Origin: Candidatus Marinimicrobia bacterium CG08_land_8_20_14_0_20_45_22
GTDB taxonomy: Bacteria; Fidelibacterota; UBA2242
Direction: 5' to 3'
Assembly (NCBI GenBank): GCA_002774355.1
Contig: PEYN01000158.1
Location: 1 to 54,165 of the forward strand
Length of the DNA stretch: 54,165 nt
Shown: positions 45,458 through 54,165 of the stretch, one piece after another
Position numbering within the stretch: position 1 is the stretch's first letter
Layout of the letters: each line of letters opens with the position of its first letter
Translations under genes and position numbers: made by a program
Notes under the pieces: generated by a model
Database searches by the model: none
Seen by the model: only the letters and a program-made list of their open reading frames with translations
What the model was told of the DNA's origin: nothing

Positions 45458-46207
45458 TCATTCACTCACGGACAGAATAACCGGTCCGGTTTCGGTGATG
45501 GCGATTGTATGTTCGTAATGTGCTGAAGGTTGATGATCGGCGGTGACTATTGTCCAACCGTTATCTAAGACATAAACCTCAAACGTTCCGGCGTTTACCA
45601 TCGGTTCGATCGCCAGACACATTCCAGGTCTAAGAATCGGTCCTTTGCCGGGGTCACCGTAATTGGGGACTTCCGGACTTTCATGAAGTCTCTGCCCAAT
45701 TCCGTGACCTACCATATCGCGCACGACGGAAAATCCATTCATTTCGACGTAGGACTGAACGGCATTTCCGATATCCGACAGATGCTTGCCCGGAAGCGCT
45801 TTTTCGATTCCTTTATACAGAGAATCCTTCGTAACCTGCATCAGATGTTTTTTGGTTTCGCTAACCTCGCCAACAGCAAATGTGTAGGCGGAATCACCGT
45901 AATAACCATCTTTCTCGGCGCCGACATCGACCGAAACAATTTGTCCTGCTCGGAGTTCTCTTTTTGACGGAATGCCGTGAACCACTTCTTCGTCAATACT
46001 GATGCAAATACTCGCCGGATACCCGCGATATCCTTTAAAAGCCGGATTGGTACCGCGACTGCGAATATACTCATCCGCAATCTTATCGAGTTTCCCAGTC
46101 TGAATACCGGGTTTGATCTCAAGACCGAGAATGTGTATAGTTTCAGCCACAATTCGGTTACTCTCGCGCATTTTCCCGATTTCTTCTTGTGAGCGAATAT
46201 AGATCAT
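45458..46207 (-). CDS. map: Methionine aminopeptidase, type I
   Basis: The enzyme removes the initiator methionine from new proteins. 249 residues with metal ligands visible in [16 protein letters not shown] (two Asp), [19 protein letters not shown] (His), AIEPM and the C-terminal EHTIAIT (Glu). It follows secY directly; adk, often found here, is absent between them. Confidence 0.97.
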   Translation of the reverse strand: MIYIRSQEEIGKMRESNRIVAETIHILGLEIKPGIQTGKLDKIADEYIRSRGTNPAFKGYRGYPASICISIDEEVVHGIPSKRELRAGQIVSVDVGAEKDGYYGDSAYTFAVGEVSETKKHLMQVTKDSLYKGIEKALPGKHLSDIGNAVQSYVEMNGFSVVRDMVGHGIGQRLHESPEVPNYGDPGKGPILRPGMCLAIEPMVNAGTFEVYVLDNGWTIVTADHQPSAHYEHTIAITETGPVILSVSE

Positions 46208-46217
46208 ATGACGTTTT

Positions 46218-47555
46218 TTAATGACGACCTCTCATTTTACCGCTTTTCATAAATCCATCGTAATGCCGCATCAGCAAATGCGATTCGATCTGCTGAAGAG
46301 TATCCAGAGCGACTCCGACAATGATCAACAAACTGGTGCCGCCAAAAAATGACGCCAGATCGTAGTTAATATCCACAACGTTCATCAAGATATACGGAAA
46401 AATAGCGATGAACGCGAGGAAAATGGAACCAGGAAGAGTTACTTTCGTCAGAATATTATCGATGAACTCTGAGGTTTTTTTCCCAGGACGAATGCCGGGA
46501 ATGAAACCACCGTACTTCTTCATATTGTCAGCGACCTCGATCGGATTGAAGGCGATTGCCGTATAAAAATAGGTAAAAAACACAATGAATATACCGTAAA
46601 TCAGCCAGTAAACCGGCGATTGTACGCTAAAAAATCGCATCATCCCTTGAATGAAATCACTCTGCGGAAAAAATGTGGCGATCGTGCTGGGGATGAACAT
46701 GATCGATTGCGCAAAAATGATTGGCATGACGCCCGCTGTATTAACCCGCAAGGGAATATGTGTCGCCTGACCACCATAGACTTTTCGTCCGACGACCCGC
46801 TTGGCATATTGAACCGGAATTTTTCGTTGCCCCTGAGTCAGCAGTACTACAAACCCTACGATAACAAACATTAGACCGATTAGGATAACTTCGGTAAAAA
46901 TTCCGCGGACATCTTCTTTGATGAGTGCAAGTTCGCTAACAAACACATTGGGCAGACGCGCAATGATACCGATCATGATGATCAGGGAAATTCCGTTTCC
47001 GATGCCGCGTTCGGTTATTTTCTCACCAAGCCACATGATTAGCACAGTTCCAGCAGTCAACGTTAGCATCGACATCAATACAAAACCGATTCCGGGATGC
47101 GGAACGACCGGAAGAATCTGATTGCCGATGCGGGCTGACATCTGCGGACTCATCAGGAACTGGGCAATGCCGAATGCCTGAAGCGCCGAGATAAGGACCG
47201 TTCCGTATCGGGTTAGTTGGGTAATTTTTTTCCGTCCCTCTTCGCCTTCCTTTTGAAGCTTCTGAAAATAGGGAATCACAGCGCCGAGCAACTGAATGAT
47301 GATCGAAGCGCTGATGTATGGCATGATACCGAGAGCAAAGAGTGTTGCGCGTGAAAATGCGCCACCCGCAAAAAGATCATACAATCCGAACAGAGTATTG
47401 GAAAAATTTCGCATCGCCGCACCCATGACCTCGCTGTCGATGCCGGGGATAGGGATGTGCGAACCGATTCGAATAACGACGAGTATCGCTAAGGTGTAAA
47501 AAATACGTTTTCTTAGTTCAGGAATTCGAAAGATACTCTGGAATTGTTGTTTCAT
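46218..47555 (-). CDS. secY: Protein translocase subunit SecY
   Basis: SecY is the core channel of the Sec translocon in the inner membrane. 445 residues with ten membrane helices, including RIGSHIPIPGID in the first periplasmic region, PYISASIIIQLL and FNPIEVADNMKKYGGFIPGI, RPG in cytoplasmic loops. Start overlaps the rplO stop by 4 bases. Confidence 0.98.
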   Translation of the reverse strand: MKQQFQSIFRIPELRKRIFYTLAILVVIRIGSHIPIPGIDSEVMGAAMRNFSNTLFGLYDLFAGGAFSRATLFALGIMPYISASIIIQLLGAVIPYFQKLQKEGEEGRKKITQLTRYGTVLISALQAFGIAQFLMSPQMSARIGNQILPVVPHPGIGFVLMSMLTLTAGTVLIMWLGEKITERGIGNGISLIIMIGIIARLPNVFVSELALIKEDVRGIFTEVILIGLMFVIVGFVVLLTQGQRKIPVQYAKRVVGRKVYGGQATHIPLRVNTAGVMPIIFAQSIMFIPSTIATFFPQSDFIQGMMRFFSVQSPVYWLIYGIFIVFFTYFYTAIAFNPIEVADNMKKYGGFIPGIRPGKKTSEFIDNILTKVTLPGSIFLAFIAIFPYILMNVVDINYDLASFFGGTSLLIIVGVALDTLQQIESHLLMRHYDGFMKSGKMRGRH

Positions 47556-47989
47556 ATGATCTCAGCCTTTCCCCCAGATGCTTCGATTTTTTCTTTTGCA
47601 GTTTTGCTGAATGCATTGGCAATGACGCGAACAGGTTCGGTAATCTCGCCATTTCCAAGTATCTTGACTGGTTTTGCAGATGTCTTGATATATCCTTTTT
47701 GAAGTAGGGTTTCAATGGTTACTTCCGGCAATTGCAGACGCGCAATAATATCTAAATTGACAATTTGGACTTCTTCTTTAAAAATATTCGTAAATCCACG
47801 CTTCGGAAGCCTTCTGTAAATCGGCATCTGTCCGCCTTCATGCCACGGCCGAAATTTAGAACCAGCCCGAGAGCCAGCACCTTTACTTCCGCGTCCACTT
47901 GTGCCGCCTGTTCCGGAAGCGTTTCCTCTGCCTATCCGTTTTTCATTCTGCTTCGCGCCCTGCGCGTATTTGAGGGAACCTAAATTCAT
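47552..47989 (-). CDS. rplO: 50S ribosomal protein L15
   Basis: 145 residues; glycine- and basic-rich N-terminus (KRIGRGNASGTGGTSGRG) that winds through 23S rRNA, then the globular domain ending in KIEASGGKAEII. Overlaps secY by four bases. Typical length. Confidence 0.97.
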   Translation of the reverse strand: MNLGSLKYAQGAKQNEKRIGRGNASGTGGTSGRGSKGAGSRAGSKFRPWHEGGQMPIYRRLPKRGFTNIFKEEVQIVNLDIIARLQLPEVTIETLLQKGYIKTSAKPVKILGNGEITEPVRVIANAFSKTAKEKIEASGGKAEII

Positions 47990-47991
47990 AA

Positions 47992-48195
47992 CTATTCCTT
48001 GACTTCTTCAATTTTTAATAAATGTGAAATCGAATTGATCATTCCACGAATGGCAGGATTGTCCTGTTGGACGACCGTCTGGTGCATCCGATGAATTCCC
48101 AGTGCCTCTAAAGTCCGTTTGGCGCGCGCCCGATAATCGATTCCGCTTCTGATCTGCGTAATTTTCAACATATTATTTGCGCTTTTCTTTTTCAT
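47992..48195 (-). CDS. rpmD: 50S ribosomal protein L30
   Basis: 67 residues from ATG 48195, whose ATGA overlaps the rpsE stop. A second ATG at 48171 would give 59 residues (LKITQIRSGI start), the usual L30 length, so the start is open. The core LEALGIHRMHQTVVQQ and NPAIRGMI are typical. Confidence 0.93.
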   Translation of the reverse strand: MKKKSANNMLKITQIRSGIDYRARAKRTLEALGIHRMHQTVVQQDNPAIRGMINSISHLLKIEEVKE

Positions 48196-48698
48196 ATACC
48201 AAATATCTCCTGAACCGTCTTTTCTCGCTTGTGAGCGACGGAATATGGATCTCTTAACTTTTCAAGAGCAACCATCGTCGCTTTCACAACATTGTGAGTG
48301 TTATTGCTTCCGATCGATTTGGATAAAATATCTTTGATTCCCACTTGCTCCATGATCGCGCGAATCGCGCCACTGGCGATGATTCCCGTTCCCGGCGTTG
48401 CCGGTTTGAGGAACACTTTCGACGCACCGAATTTAGCGGTGACCATGTGAGGAATGGTGCCATTGATAACCGGCACTTTCACGATGCTCTTTTTGGCACT
48501 TTCTTTTCCCTTCGCCACGGCAGTCGTCACTTCCAATGCCTTTCCGGATCCGATCCCAACATGACCTTTTCCGTCGCCAACCGCAACGATGGCATTGAAT
48601 CGGAACCGGCGACCTCCGGTAACCACTTTCGAGACTCTATTAATCTTTACGACTTTTTCTTCAAGCAGCTCAAGCTGTGTAGCATCGACTGTTTTCAA
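48192..48698 (-). CDS. rpsE: 30S ribosomal protein S5
   Basis: S5 helps accuracy and helicase activity at the mRNA entry. TTG 48698 is chosen: GGGAGGAG lies 7 bases upstream and it gives 168 residues; the longer frame runs into rplR. Signatures: VSKVVTGGRRFRFNAIVAVG and GIIASGAIRAIMEQVGI. Confidence 0.95.
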   Translation of the reverse strand: MKTVDATQLELLEEKVVKINRVSKVVTGGRRFRFNAIVAVGDGKGHVGIGSGKALEVTTAVAKGKESAKKSIVKVPVINGTIPHMVTAKFGASKVFLKPATPGTGIIASGAIRAIMEQVGIKDILSKSIGSNNTHNVVKATMVALEKLRDPYSVAHKREKTVQEIFGI

Positions 48699-48717
48699 AT
48701 CTTGACTCCTCCCGAGT

Positions 48718-49092
48718 TTAGAATTCCAATCCGGCTTTTCTGGCGGCGTCGGCCAAGGCTTTGACGCGACCATGATATTTATATCCGCTCCGGTCGAAAA
48801 CTACCTTCGTTATTTTTTTCGATATTGCCTTTTCGGCTAAATACTGTCCGACGAGCGCACTTTTTTCGATCTTCTTAGTTCCCTTAGCAATTTTCTCTTT
48901 GATTTCGGGCGTCAGGTCCGAAACCGAGAAAAATGACGTGTGATTCGTATCGTCGATCAATTGTGCGTAAATGTGGCTCAGACTTCGAAACACGGCGAGC
49001 CGAGGTTTTTCCGGCGTGCCATGGACATTTTTTCTGATCCGACGTCTTCTTTTATTCCGAGCGAATTCTTTTTCTCTAGTGATATTTTCCAT
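48718..49092 (-). CDS. rplR: 50S ribosomal protein L18
   Basis: 124 residues, binds 5S rRNA. RRIRKNVHGTPEKPRLAVFR at the start and VVFDRSGYKYHGRVKALADA at the end match the family. Follows rplF by ten bases. Confidence 0.97.
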   Translation of the reverse strand: MENITREKEFARNKRRRRIRKNVHGTPEKPRLAVFRSLSHIYAQLIDDTNHTSFFSVSDLTPEIKEKIAKGTKKIEKSALVGQYLAEKAISKKITKVVFDRSGYKYHGRVKALADAARKAGLEF

Positions 49093-49102
49093 TCCGTTAC
49101 CC

Positions 49103-49645
49103 CTATTTCACTCCAACTTTCTTGCCGGCTTTTCTCCGGATATGTTCACCCTGATAACGAATACCAAACCCTTTGTAAGGTTCAGGCGGGCAGATGAGAC
49201 GCAATTTGGCGGCTACCTGTCCAACTTTTTGTTTATCAATGCCAGAAATCAGAATATTGAGATTCTTGGGCACTGAAAGAGTGATTCCTTCCGGTGGCGT
49301 AAACAAAATCGGATGTGAAAGTCCTACGTTCATAAAAAGCGATTTCCCTCTTAATTCGACAGAGAAACCAATACCTTCGATCTCCAGCAACTTCGTGAAT
49401 CCGGTAGAAACACCCTGAACCATATTAGCAATCAGCATTCGGGTCAGCCCGTGCAACTCCTTGTGCGTTTTACTATCGCTGGGGCGGGTTACAATGATTT
49501 CATTTCCGGTTTTCGTTACGGTCATGTCTGTTGGGTATTGCCAGTGCAATTGCCCTTTCAGCCCTTTGGCATCGATCGTGTTATTTTGAATTGAGATATC
49601 TACGCCTTTAGATATTTCAATGGGTTTTTTTCCGATTCGAGACAC
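49103..49645 (-). CDS. rplF: 50S ribosomal protein L6
   Basis: 180 residues with SRIGKKPIEI start and the C-terminal PEPYKGFGIRYQGEHIRRKA, near the sarcin-ricin loop. GTG start at 49645, with GGAG ten bases upstream. Confidence 0.97.
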   Translation of the reverse strand: MSRIGKKPIEISKGVDISIQNNTIDAKGLKGQLHWQYPTDMTVTKTGNEIIVTRPSDSKTHKELHGLTRMLIANMVQGVSTGFTKLLEIEGIGFSVELRGKSLFMNVGLSHPILFTPPEGITLSVPKNLNILISGIDKQKVGQVAAKLRLICPPEPYKGFGIRYQGEHIRRKAGKKVGVK

Positions 49646-49668
49646 TGTTTACTCCTTACTACCTATCA

Positions 49669-50067
49669 TTACCATATATAGCAAAGCACTTCGCCGCCGA
49701 CATTGTTTTTTCGGGCGACTTTATCGGTGACAACACCCAGCGGCGTGGAAAGGATGGCGATACCCAATCCTCCGACAACGCGGGGAACCTGCGATGACGG
49801 CACATAGTAGCGTCTGCCGGGTCGGCTAATTCTCTCAAGCCCTTCGATGACCGGTTCGCCCGTCTTCTGATATTTAAGATAAATACGAATCAGTCCCTGT
49901 TTGCCATCCTTGACCAGAATGAAGTCCTTGATATAGTTTTCATATTTCAGGATCAGAGCGATTTTCTTCTTCAAATTGGACGCTGGAATATCCACCCAGC
50001 GATGGTTCGCCGCCTGAGCATTTCTGACTCGTGTTAAAAAATCTGCAATTGAATCGGTTACTGGCAT
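49669..50067 (-). CDS. rpsH: 30S ribosomal protein S8
   Basis: 132 residues; binds 16S rRNA centrally and in many bacteria represses the spc operon. DSIADFLTRVRNAQAA at the start, STPLGVVTDKVARKNNVGG and GEVLCYIW at the end. Confidence 0.97.
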   Translation of the reverse strand: MPVTDSIADFLTRVRNAQAANHRWVDIPASNLKKKIALILKYENYIKDFILVKDGKQGLIRIYLKYQKTGEPVIEGLERISRPGRRYYVPSSQVPRVVGGLGIAILSTPLGVVTDKVARKNNVGGEVLCYIW

Positions 50068-50085
50068 ATTAAAAATACTCCTGTT

Positions 50086-50271
50086 TTACCAGCTAGCTTT
50101 TGTGATACCCGGAATTTCGCCCTTGAGCGCCAATTCCCTGAAGCATAAGCGACAAAGACCAAATTTGCGATAATATCCTCTGGGACGACCGCAGATCGAG
50201 CATCTGTTAACGCTTCTCGTTGAAAACTTCGGCTTACGTTTTGCTTTCGCAATTAAAGATTTCTTTGCCAT
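50086..50271 (-). CDS. rpsN: 30S ribosomal protein S14, type Z (zinc-binding)
   Basis: 61 residues from ATG 50271 ([13 protein letters not shown]). Zinc motif [20 protein letters not shown] with both CxxC pairs. The short form is the ancestral zinc-dependent S14. Upstream in-frame ATGs add non-homologous residues overlapping rplE. Confidence 0.97.
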   Translation of the reverse strand: MAKKSLIAKAKRKPKFSTRSVNRCSICGRPRGYYRKFGLCRLCFRELALKGEIPGITKASW

Positions 50272-50272
50272 A

Positions 50273-50866
50273 TCAATTTCTCTCCCCAGAAGTCGATGCG
50301 GCGGCACGCTTCTTGAACGGGAATCCGAAGCAAGCCAACAGTTCGTATGCCTCGGAATCCGTCTTTGCACTAGTCGTTATTGTTATATTCATTCCGCGGA
50401 TTTTATCGACTTTATCATACTCAATTTCCGGGAAAATAATCTGATCTTTCAATCCCATCGAATAGTTTCCACGCCCGTCAAACGATTTGTCAGATAATCC
50501 CGAAAAATCGCGAACGCGAGGGATGGCAGTTGAGATCAATCTATCTAAAAATTCGTACATTCTTTCGTGTCTGAGCGTTACAGAGCATCCGACCGGATCT
50601 CCGGTGCGAATCTTAAAGTTCGAGATCGCTTTCTTTGCACGGGTCGTGATTGGGTGCTGACCTGTTATCGTGCGAATATCCTCAATGGAATTCTTGAGAC
50701 TCGCGGGGTCTTCCTTGCTCTTACCAATACCAACGTTGATCGTAATCTTGATAAGTTTTGGAACCTGCATGACATTTTTGTACTCGAACTTTTTAATCAA
50801 TGCCGGAACGACCTCTTTTCCGTACAATTCGTATAATCTGGGTTTATATTCTGACTTCTTCGTCAC
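50273..50866 (-). CDS. rplE: 50S ribosomal protein L5
   Basis: 197 residues from GTG 50866, which has GGAG 6 bases upstream; a TTG two codons earlier would touch the Shine-Dalgarno. Binds 5S rRNA and contacts S13. Signatures: [35 protein letters not shown] and [20 protein letters not shown]. Confidence 0.97.
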   Translation of the reverse strand: MTKKSEYKPRLYELYGKEVVPALIKKFEYKNVMQVPKLIKITINVGIGKSKEDPASLKNSIEDIRTITGQHPITTRAKKAISNFKIRTGDPVGCSVTLRHERMYEFLDRLISTAIPRVRDFSGLSDKSFDGRGNYSMGLKDQIIFPEIEYDKVDKIRGMNITITTSAKTDSEAYELLACFGFPFKKRAAASTSGERN

Positions 50867-50876
50867 TGACAACTCC

Positions 50877-51194
50877 TTATGATATGCTGTCGATTACTTC
50901 GTCTGTTTTTTTAGAATAGCGCACTTTTTTGCCATCCTTAAGGAAGCGGTAACCAACTTTGGTAGGTTCGTCCGTATGAATCAGGATAACCTTAGAAACG
51001 TTGATCGGCGCCTCTTTTTCGATGATTCCGCCCTGCGGATTTTTCTGGCTCTTGCGCATGTGTCTCTTGATAAAACTGACGCCTTCAACGATAACTGTAT
51101 TTTTATCGGGGAAAACTTTTAGCACTTTCCCAGTCTTTCCGCGGGATTCTCCCGTTGTCACTTTTACCATGTCATTTTTCCGAATACGAAACAT
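50877..51194 (-). CDS. rplX: 50S ribosomal protein L24
   Basis: 105 residues; KOW motif [15 protein letters not shown]. Initiator of 50S assembly. ATG 51194 with GGAG 7 bases upstream. Confidence 0.96.
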   Translation of the reverse strand: MFRIRKNDMVKVTTGESRGKTGKVLKVFPDKNTVIVEGVSFIKRHMRKSQKNPQGGIIEKEAPINVSKVILIHTDEPTKVGYRFLKDGKKVRYSKKTDEVIDSIS

Positions 51195-51206
51195 CCTGAT
51201 TCTCCT

Positions 51207-51575
51207 TTAAATCACTTCGGGTGCCATCGAGACGATTTTCATATAATTCTTTTCTCGCAGTTCTCGGGCGACGGGTCCAAAAATACGAGTACCCTTTGGC
51301 TCTAAATTATTGTCGATGAGAACCACCGCATTATCATCAAAGCGAATATAAGAACCGTCTTTTCGCCGAATTTCCTTCTTTGTGCGAACAACGACCGCTC
51401 GCGACTTGTCGCCTTTTTTCACCATTCCGCCGGGCGTCGCTTGCTTGACCGTCACGACCAGAACATCGCCAACCGACCCGAATTTCCTTCCGGAACCGCC
51501 TAAAACCTGAATACAAAGCACTTTTTTAGCGCCTGTGTTGTCTGCAACATTCAACCTTGTTTCTTGCTGTATCAT
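51207..51575 (-). CDS. rplN: 50S ribosomal protein L14
   Basis: 122 residues, [40 protein letters not shown]; the usual length. Forms the bridge to the 30S subunit. Confidence 0.98.
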   Translation of the reverse strand: MIQQETRLNVADNTGAKKVLCIQVLGGSGRKFGSVGDVLVVTVKQATPGGMVKKGDKSRAVVVRTKKEIRRKDGSYIRFDDNAVVLIDNNLEPKGTRIFGPVARELREKNYMKIVSMAPEVI

Positions 51576-51587
51576 TGGATTTTCACC

Positions 51588-51851
51588 CTACTCTTTCTCT
51601 GCTGATTTGACGATTTCCAACAAAGACCATCTCTTCAGCCGGCTCAGCGGTCGAGATTCAACGACTTTAACTACGTCGCCAATGGCGCATTTGTTTTCTG
51701 GATCATTGGCATAGAACTTGGATGTCCGTCTGACGTATTTTCCATAAGTTGCATGTTTTACGGTTCTTTCTACGGAAATGACGATAGTCTTGTCCATTTT
51801 ATTACTCACCACGGTGCCGGTGATAACTTTCCTTTTCTCTCGTGTCGTCAT
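51588..51851 (-). CDS. rpsQ: 30S ribosomal protein S17
   Basis: 87 residues, OB fold, GTVVSNKMDKTIVIS and KVVESRPLSRLKRWSLLEIV. ATG at 51851 overlaps the rpmC stop region. Confidence 0.97.
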   Translation of the reverse strand: MTTREKRKVITGTVVSNKMDKTIVISVERTVKHATYGKYVRRTSKFYANDPENKCAIGDVVKVVESRPLSRLKRWSLLEIVKSAEKE

Positions 51852-52087
51852 TTTTCAATTTCCTGTGTTTGTTTGCTCTTTTTGTCGATTGTTCGTTTGC
51901 CCAGTTCGAATTCGCGAAGAACCGTCTTGATTTGCGCGATCTCTTTCCGGACTTCCTTAATCTTTAGAGGATTTTCCAACTGCTGGAGCGCTTTCTGGAA
52001 ATGAAGATTTTCGAGAGCCGATATATCGTCTTTCAGTTTCGTTTCCAGTTCGGCGACGGATAATTCCGATAGTTTATTTTTCTTCAC
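51848..52087 (-). CDS. rpmC: 50S ribosomal protein L29
   Basis: 79 residues, slightly longer than usual. LSELSVAELETKLKDDI, then the helical hairpin typical of L29, at the exit tunnel. GTG start at 52087 with GGAG six bases upstream. Confidence 0.95.
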   Translation of the reverse strand: MKKNKLSELSVAELETKLKDDISALENLHFQKALQQLENPLKIKEVRKEIAQIKTVLREFELGKRTIDKKSKQTQEIEK

Positions 52088-52088
52088 G

Positions 52089-52508
52089 TTACGCTCCTAC
52101 TTCTCTGCGTGCGACAATCTTTGTCTTGATGGGCAATTTGAAAGCGCCTGTTTCGAAGGCTTCTTTGGCTTCCGTCTCATTGCCGACTTCTACTTCAAAT
52201 AAAATCCTGCCGGGTTTGACGACGGCGACCCAAAACTCGGGCGCGCCTTTGCCTTTTCCCATGCGGGTTTCTGCCGGTTTTTTGGTGACGGGCTTATCGG
52301 GGAAAATACGAATCCACATTTTTCCGTGTTTTCTTACCTTTCTGGCAATTGCGACGCGGACGGCTTCGATCTGACGGCTGTCGATCCAACCACATTCCAG
52401 CGCTTTTAGACCGAAATGCCCAAAGCAGACTTCGTTACCGCGATTGGCAACACCTTTCATCCTGCCTCTGTGCTGTTTTCTATGTTTTGTTTTTCGAGGT
52501 GCCAGCAT
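52089..52508 (-). CDS. rplP: 50S ribosomal protein L16
   Basis: 139 residues with [20 protein letters not shown] and the [18 protein letters not shown] loop near the peptidyl-transferase site. Full length. Confidence 0.98.
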   Translation of the reverse strand: MLAPRKTKHRKQHRGRMKGVANRGNEVCFGHFGLKALECGWIDSRQIEAVRVAIARKVRKHGKMWIRIFPDKPVTKKPAETRMGKGKGAPEFWVAVVKPGRILFEVEVGNETEAKEAFETGAFKLPIKTKIVARREVGA

Positions 52509-52523
52509 TGTTCAATTCCTTTA

Positions 52524-53156
52524 TTACTTTTTCTTAAAAGTTTCTCCGTTACAAATCCAGACCTTGATGCCAATACATCCATAAGTCGTATGAGCCGTAA
52601 TCGAAGCAAAATCTATGTCAGCGCGCAAAGTATGCAGAGGAACGCGACCTTCACGAGCGGTTTCCCTGCGGGCGATTTCCGCACCGCCGAGTCTTCCGCT
52701 ACATTGAATACGAATACCTTCTGCTCCCATTCGCATGGTTGCCTGAATGGCTTTTTTCATTGCCCTTCTGTATGACACTTTCTTAACGATCTGTGCGGAA
52801 ATATTGTTACCAACTAACACAGCATTCAATTCAGGTCTCTTGATCTCATTGACATTGATTTGAACATCCGTCTTGGTAATCTTTTGGAGTTCCAGCTTCA
52901 ACAGATCGACTTCCTCGCCTTTCTTTCCAATAACAATGCCGGGGCGGGATGTATTGATTGTGATCGTGATCTTTTTGGAAGTCCGGTGAATGTCGATGCT
53001 GGCTATTCCGGCGTTCGGGATTCTTTTTAATAAATACCGGCGAAGTATTATATCTTCCGTCAGTTTATCTTTAAAGTTTTTTTCATCGAACCAGTTACTG
53101 CTCCAATCTTTATTAAATCCCAGACGAAAACCTATTGGATGAGTTTTTTGACCCAA
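52524..53156 (-). CDS. rpsC: 30S ribosomal protein S3
   Basis: 210 residues; KH domain with RPGIVIGKKGEEVDLLK, N-terminal GQKTHPIGFRLGFNKDW. Start TTG 53156 with GGAGG upstream. Forms the mRNA entry site. Confidence 0.98.
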   Translation of the reverse strand: MGQKTHPIGFRLGFNKDWSSNWFDEKNFKDKLTEDIILRRYLLKRIPNAGIASIDIHRTSKKITITINTSRPGIVIGKKGEEVDLLKLELQKITKTDVQINVNEIKRPELNAVLVGNNISAQIVKKVSYRRAMKKAIQATMRMGAEGIRIQCSGRLGGAEIARRETAREGRVPLHTLRADIDFASITAHTTYGCIGIKVWICNGETFKKK

Positions 53157-53167
53157 GAAACCTCCGA

Positions 53168-53542
53168 TTATTTTTTCTTTTGATTCTTGCCGACTTTATC
53201 TTTTTTCTCGGCAACGGTTACAGAAATGTGACTACTGCGCTTCCGGATAACCGACGCGCGCCCCATCGAGCCGGCGCGAAACCGTTTTACCGTTGCGCCC
53301 GCATCGACTAAAATTGTCTTCACGAATAAATCTTCCGGATTGACGCCGGCGCCGCCCTCCAGTGCCATGAGATTTGAAACGGCAGATCGAACGGTTTTTT
53401 CAACCCACTCCGACGCCCTTTTGTTGCTAAAATGCAGCTGATTTAGCACGGTCTCAACGTCTTTCCCTCGAACAAGGTCGGCAACCATGCGAACTTTTCG
53501 CGGAGATTGCTTGATATGTCTGCTGATGGCTTTTGCTTCCAT
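53168..53542 (-). CDS. rplV: 50S ribosomal protein L22
   Basis: 124 residues; beta hairpin reaching into the exit tunnel (GSMGRASVIRKRSSHISV). A lysine-rich tail of about ten residues at the end. MEAKAISRHIKQSPRKVRMV start. Confidence 0.97.
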   Translation of the reverse strand: MEAKAISRHIKQSPRKVRMVADLVRGKDVETVLNQLHFSNKRASEWVEKTVRSAVSNLMALEGGAGVNPEDLFVKTILVDAGATVKRFRAGSMGRASVIRKRSSHISVTVAEKKDKVGKNQKKK

Positions 53543-53547
53543 ATTCG

Positions 53548-53826
53548 TTACTTCGCACCCTTCTTTTCTGCTCCGGCATGTCCTCGGAATATTCTCGTGT
53601 GCGAAAACTCACCGAGTTTATGTCCTACCATATTTTCCGTAACAAATACCGGGATAAACTTATTTCCGTTATGAACGGCGACGGTTTGTCCGACAAATTC
53701 GGGAGAAATCGTCGATCTTCTGGCCCAAGTCTTGATGACCTTTTTCTTGCCCGAAGCATTCATCTGCTCAATTTTCACCAACAGTTTGGCGTCTATGTAT
53801 GGTCCTTTCTTCAGCGAACGACTCAT
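53548..53826 (-). CDS. rpsS: 30S ribosomal protein S19
   Basis: 92 residues, [53 protein letters not shown]. Located between rplB and rplV. Confidence 0.98.
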   Translation of the reverse strand: MSRSLKKGPYIDAKLLVKIEQMNASGKKKVIKTWARRSTISPEFVGQTVAVHNGNKFIPVFVTENMVGHKLGEFSHTRIFRGHAGAEKKGAK

Positions 53827-53838
53827 TCGTCTCTCTCC

Positions 53839-54165
53839 CTATTTAGCCCGTCTTTTTACAATGAATTTACTGCTCGGATTCCGTTTCTTGCGCGTCCGGT
53901 ATCCTTTGGTTGGTTTGCCCCAAGGTGTACAGGGATGTCTGCCGCCGGAGCTCTTTCCTTCTCCACCGCCCATCGGATGATCGATCGGGTTCATCGCGAC
54001 GCCTCTGACTTTCGGTCTGCGACCTAACCAGCGGTTTCTTCCTGCTTTTCCTAAAGAAATGTTCTCGTGCGTCTTGTTTCCAACAACGCCGACTGTGGCG
54101 TAGCATTCTTCAAAAACCAAACGTATTTCACCGGAAGGCATTTTTAACGTCACATACTTGCCTTC
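53839..54165 (-). CDS. rplB: 50S ribosomal protein L2, N-terminus beyond the window
   Basis: The visible part is the C-terminal 108 residues of about 275 ([40 protein letters not shown]), including the conserved histidine of the peptidyl-transferase region. The frame is open to the window end. Confidence 0.97.
   Translation of the reverse strand, partial: EGKYVTLKMPSGEIRLVFEECYATVGVVGNKTHENISLGKAGRNRWLGRRPKVRGVAMNPIDHPMGGGEGKSSGGRHPCTPWGKPTKGYRTRKKRNPSSKFIVKRRAK

Noticed and set aside
1-54165. Long open frames opposite ribosomal and metabolic genes
   Set aside because: They are antisense or shifted shadows of well-recognised genes, with no family motifs or ribosome binding sites.

Overview
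The window looks like chromosome from a Gram-negative bacterium of the FCB superphylum, outside classical Bacteroidetes (Marinimicrobia, KSB1 or Calditrichota-like). This is an inference from gene content: a PorV/PorQ-type outer-membrane protein, a secreted protein with a type IX-like sorting tail, a SusC-like TonB receptor, two DUF5916 loci, and a bacterial S10-spc-alpha ribosomal operon. TTG start codons are frequent. Coding density is high: no gene-free stretch exceeds 300 bases, and I see no tRNA, rRNA, CRISPR array or insertion sequence.

Layout. 1-3820 (minus) is a run efp-accB-accC-gcvH-gcvPA, linking translation, fatty-acid initiation and glycine cleavage. 4015-7152 (plus) holds a PHP metallohydrolase, a HAD phosphatase and a GNAT. 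7206-14441 is an envelope-stress-like locus: ECF sigma factor, anti-sigma, Spy-like protein and a glycine-rich lipoprotein on minus, and a divergent MacA-MacB-TolC efflux operon on plus. Three intergenic sites share CGGAATA-N16-TGTCTA and very probably are the promoters read by this sigma factor. 14455-24020 (minus) holds a GH9 glucanase, a ChbG-type deacetylase, a PorV-like protein, a type IX-like secreted protein, a TonB receptor broken by a stop codon and a frameshift, and the stump of a DUF5916 gene. 24207-30040 is an amino-sugar catabolic region (ROK kinase, MFS transporter, SIS protein, MBL hydrolase; nagA and a deacetylase on the other strand). 30230-35220 (plus) carries an intact DUF5916 protein, mannose-6-phosphate isomerase and an EamA transporter.

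35237-40125 (minus) is the least understood part. A lone Card1/Can2-like CARF protein with a degraded nuclease motif lies beside a tightly coupled four-gene operon: two D-Ala-D-Ala-ligase-like ATP-grasp enzymes, a GNAT acetyltransferase and a KamA-family lysine 2,3-aminomutase. The operon suggests synthesis of a small beta-lysine-containing or related amide-linked molecule. 40229-42109 holds a hemolysin III protein and a GHL10-type glycosidase. 42124-54165 (minus) is the ribosomal operon from rplB (cut by the window edge) to rplQ, including secY, map, infA and rpoA. Its terminator hairpin lies inside the signal-peptide codons of the next gene.
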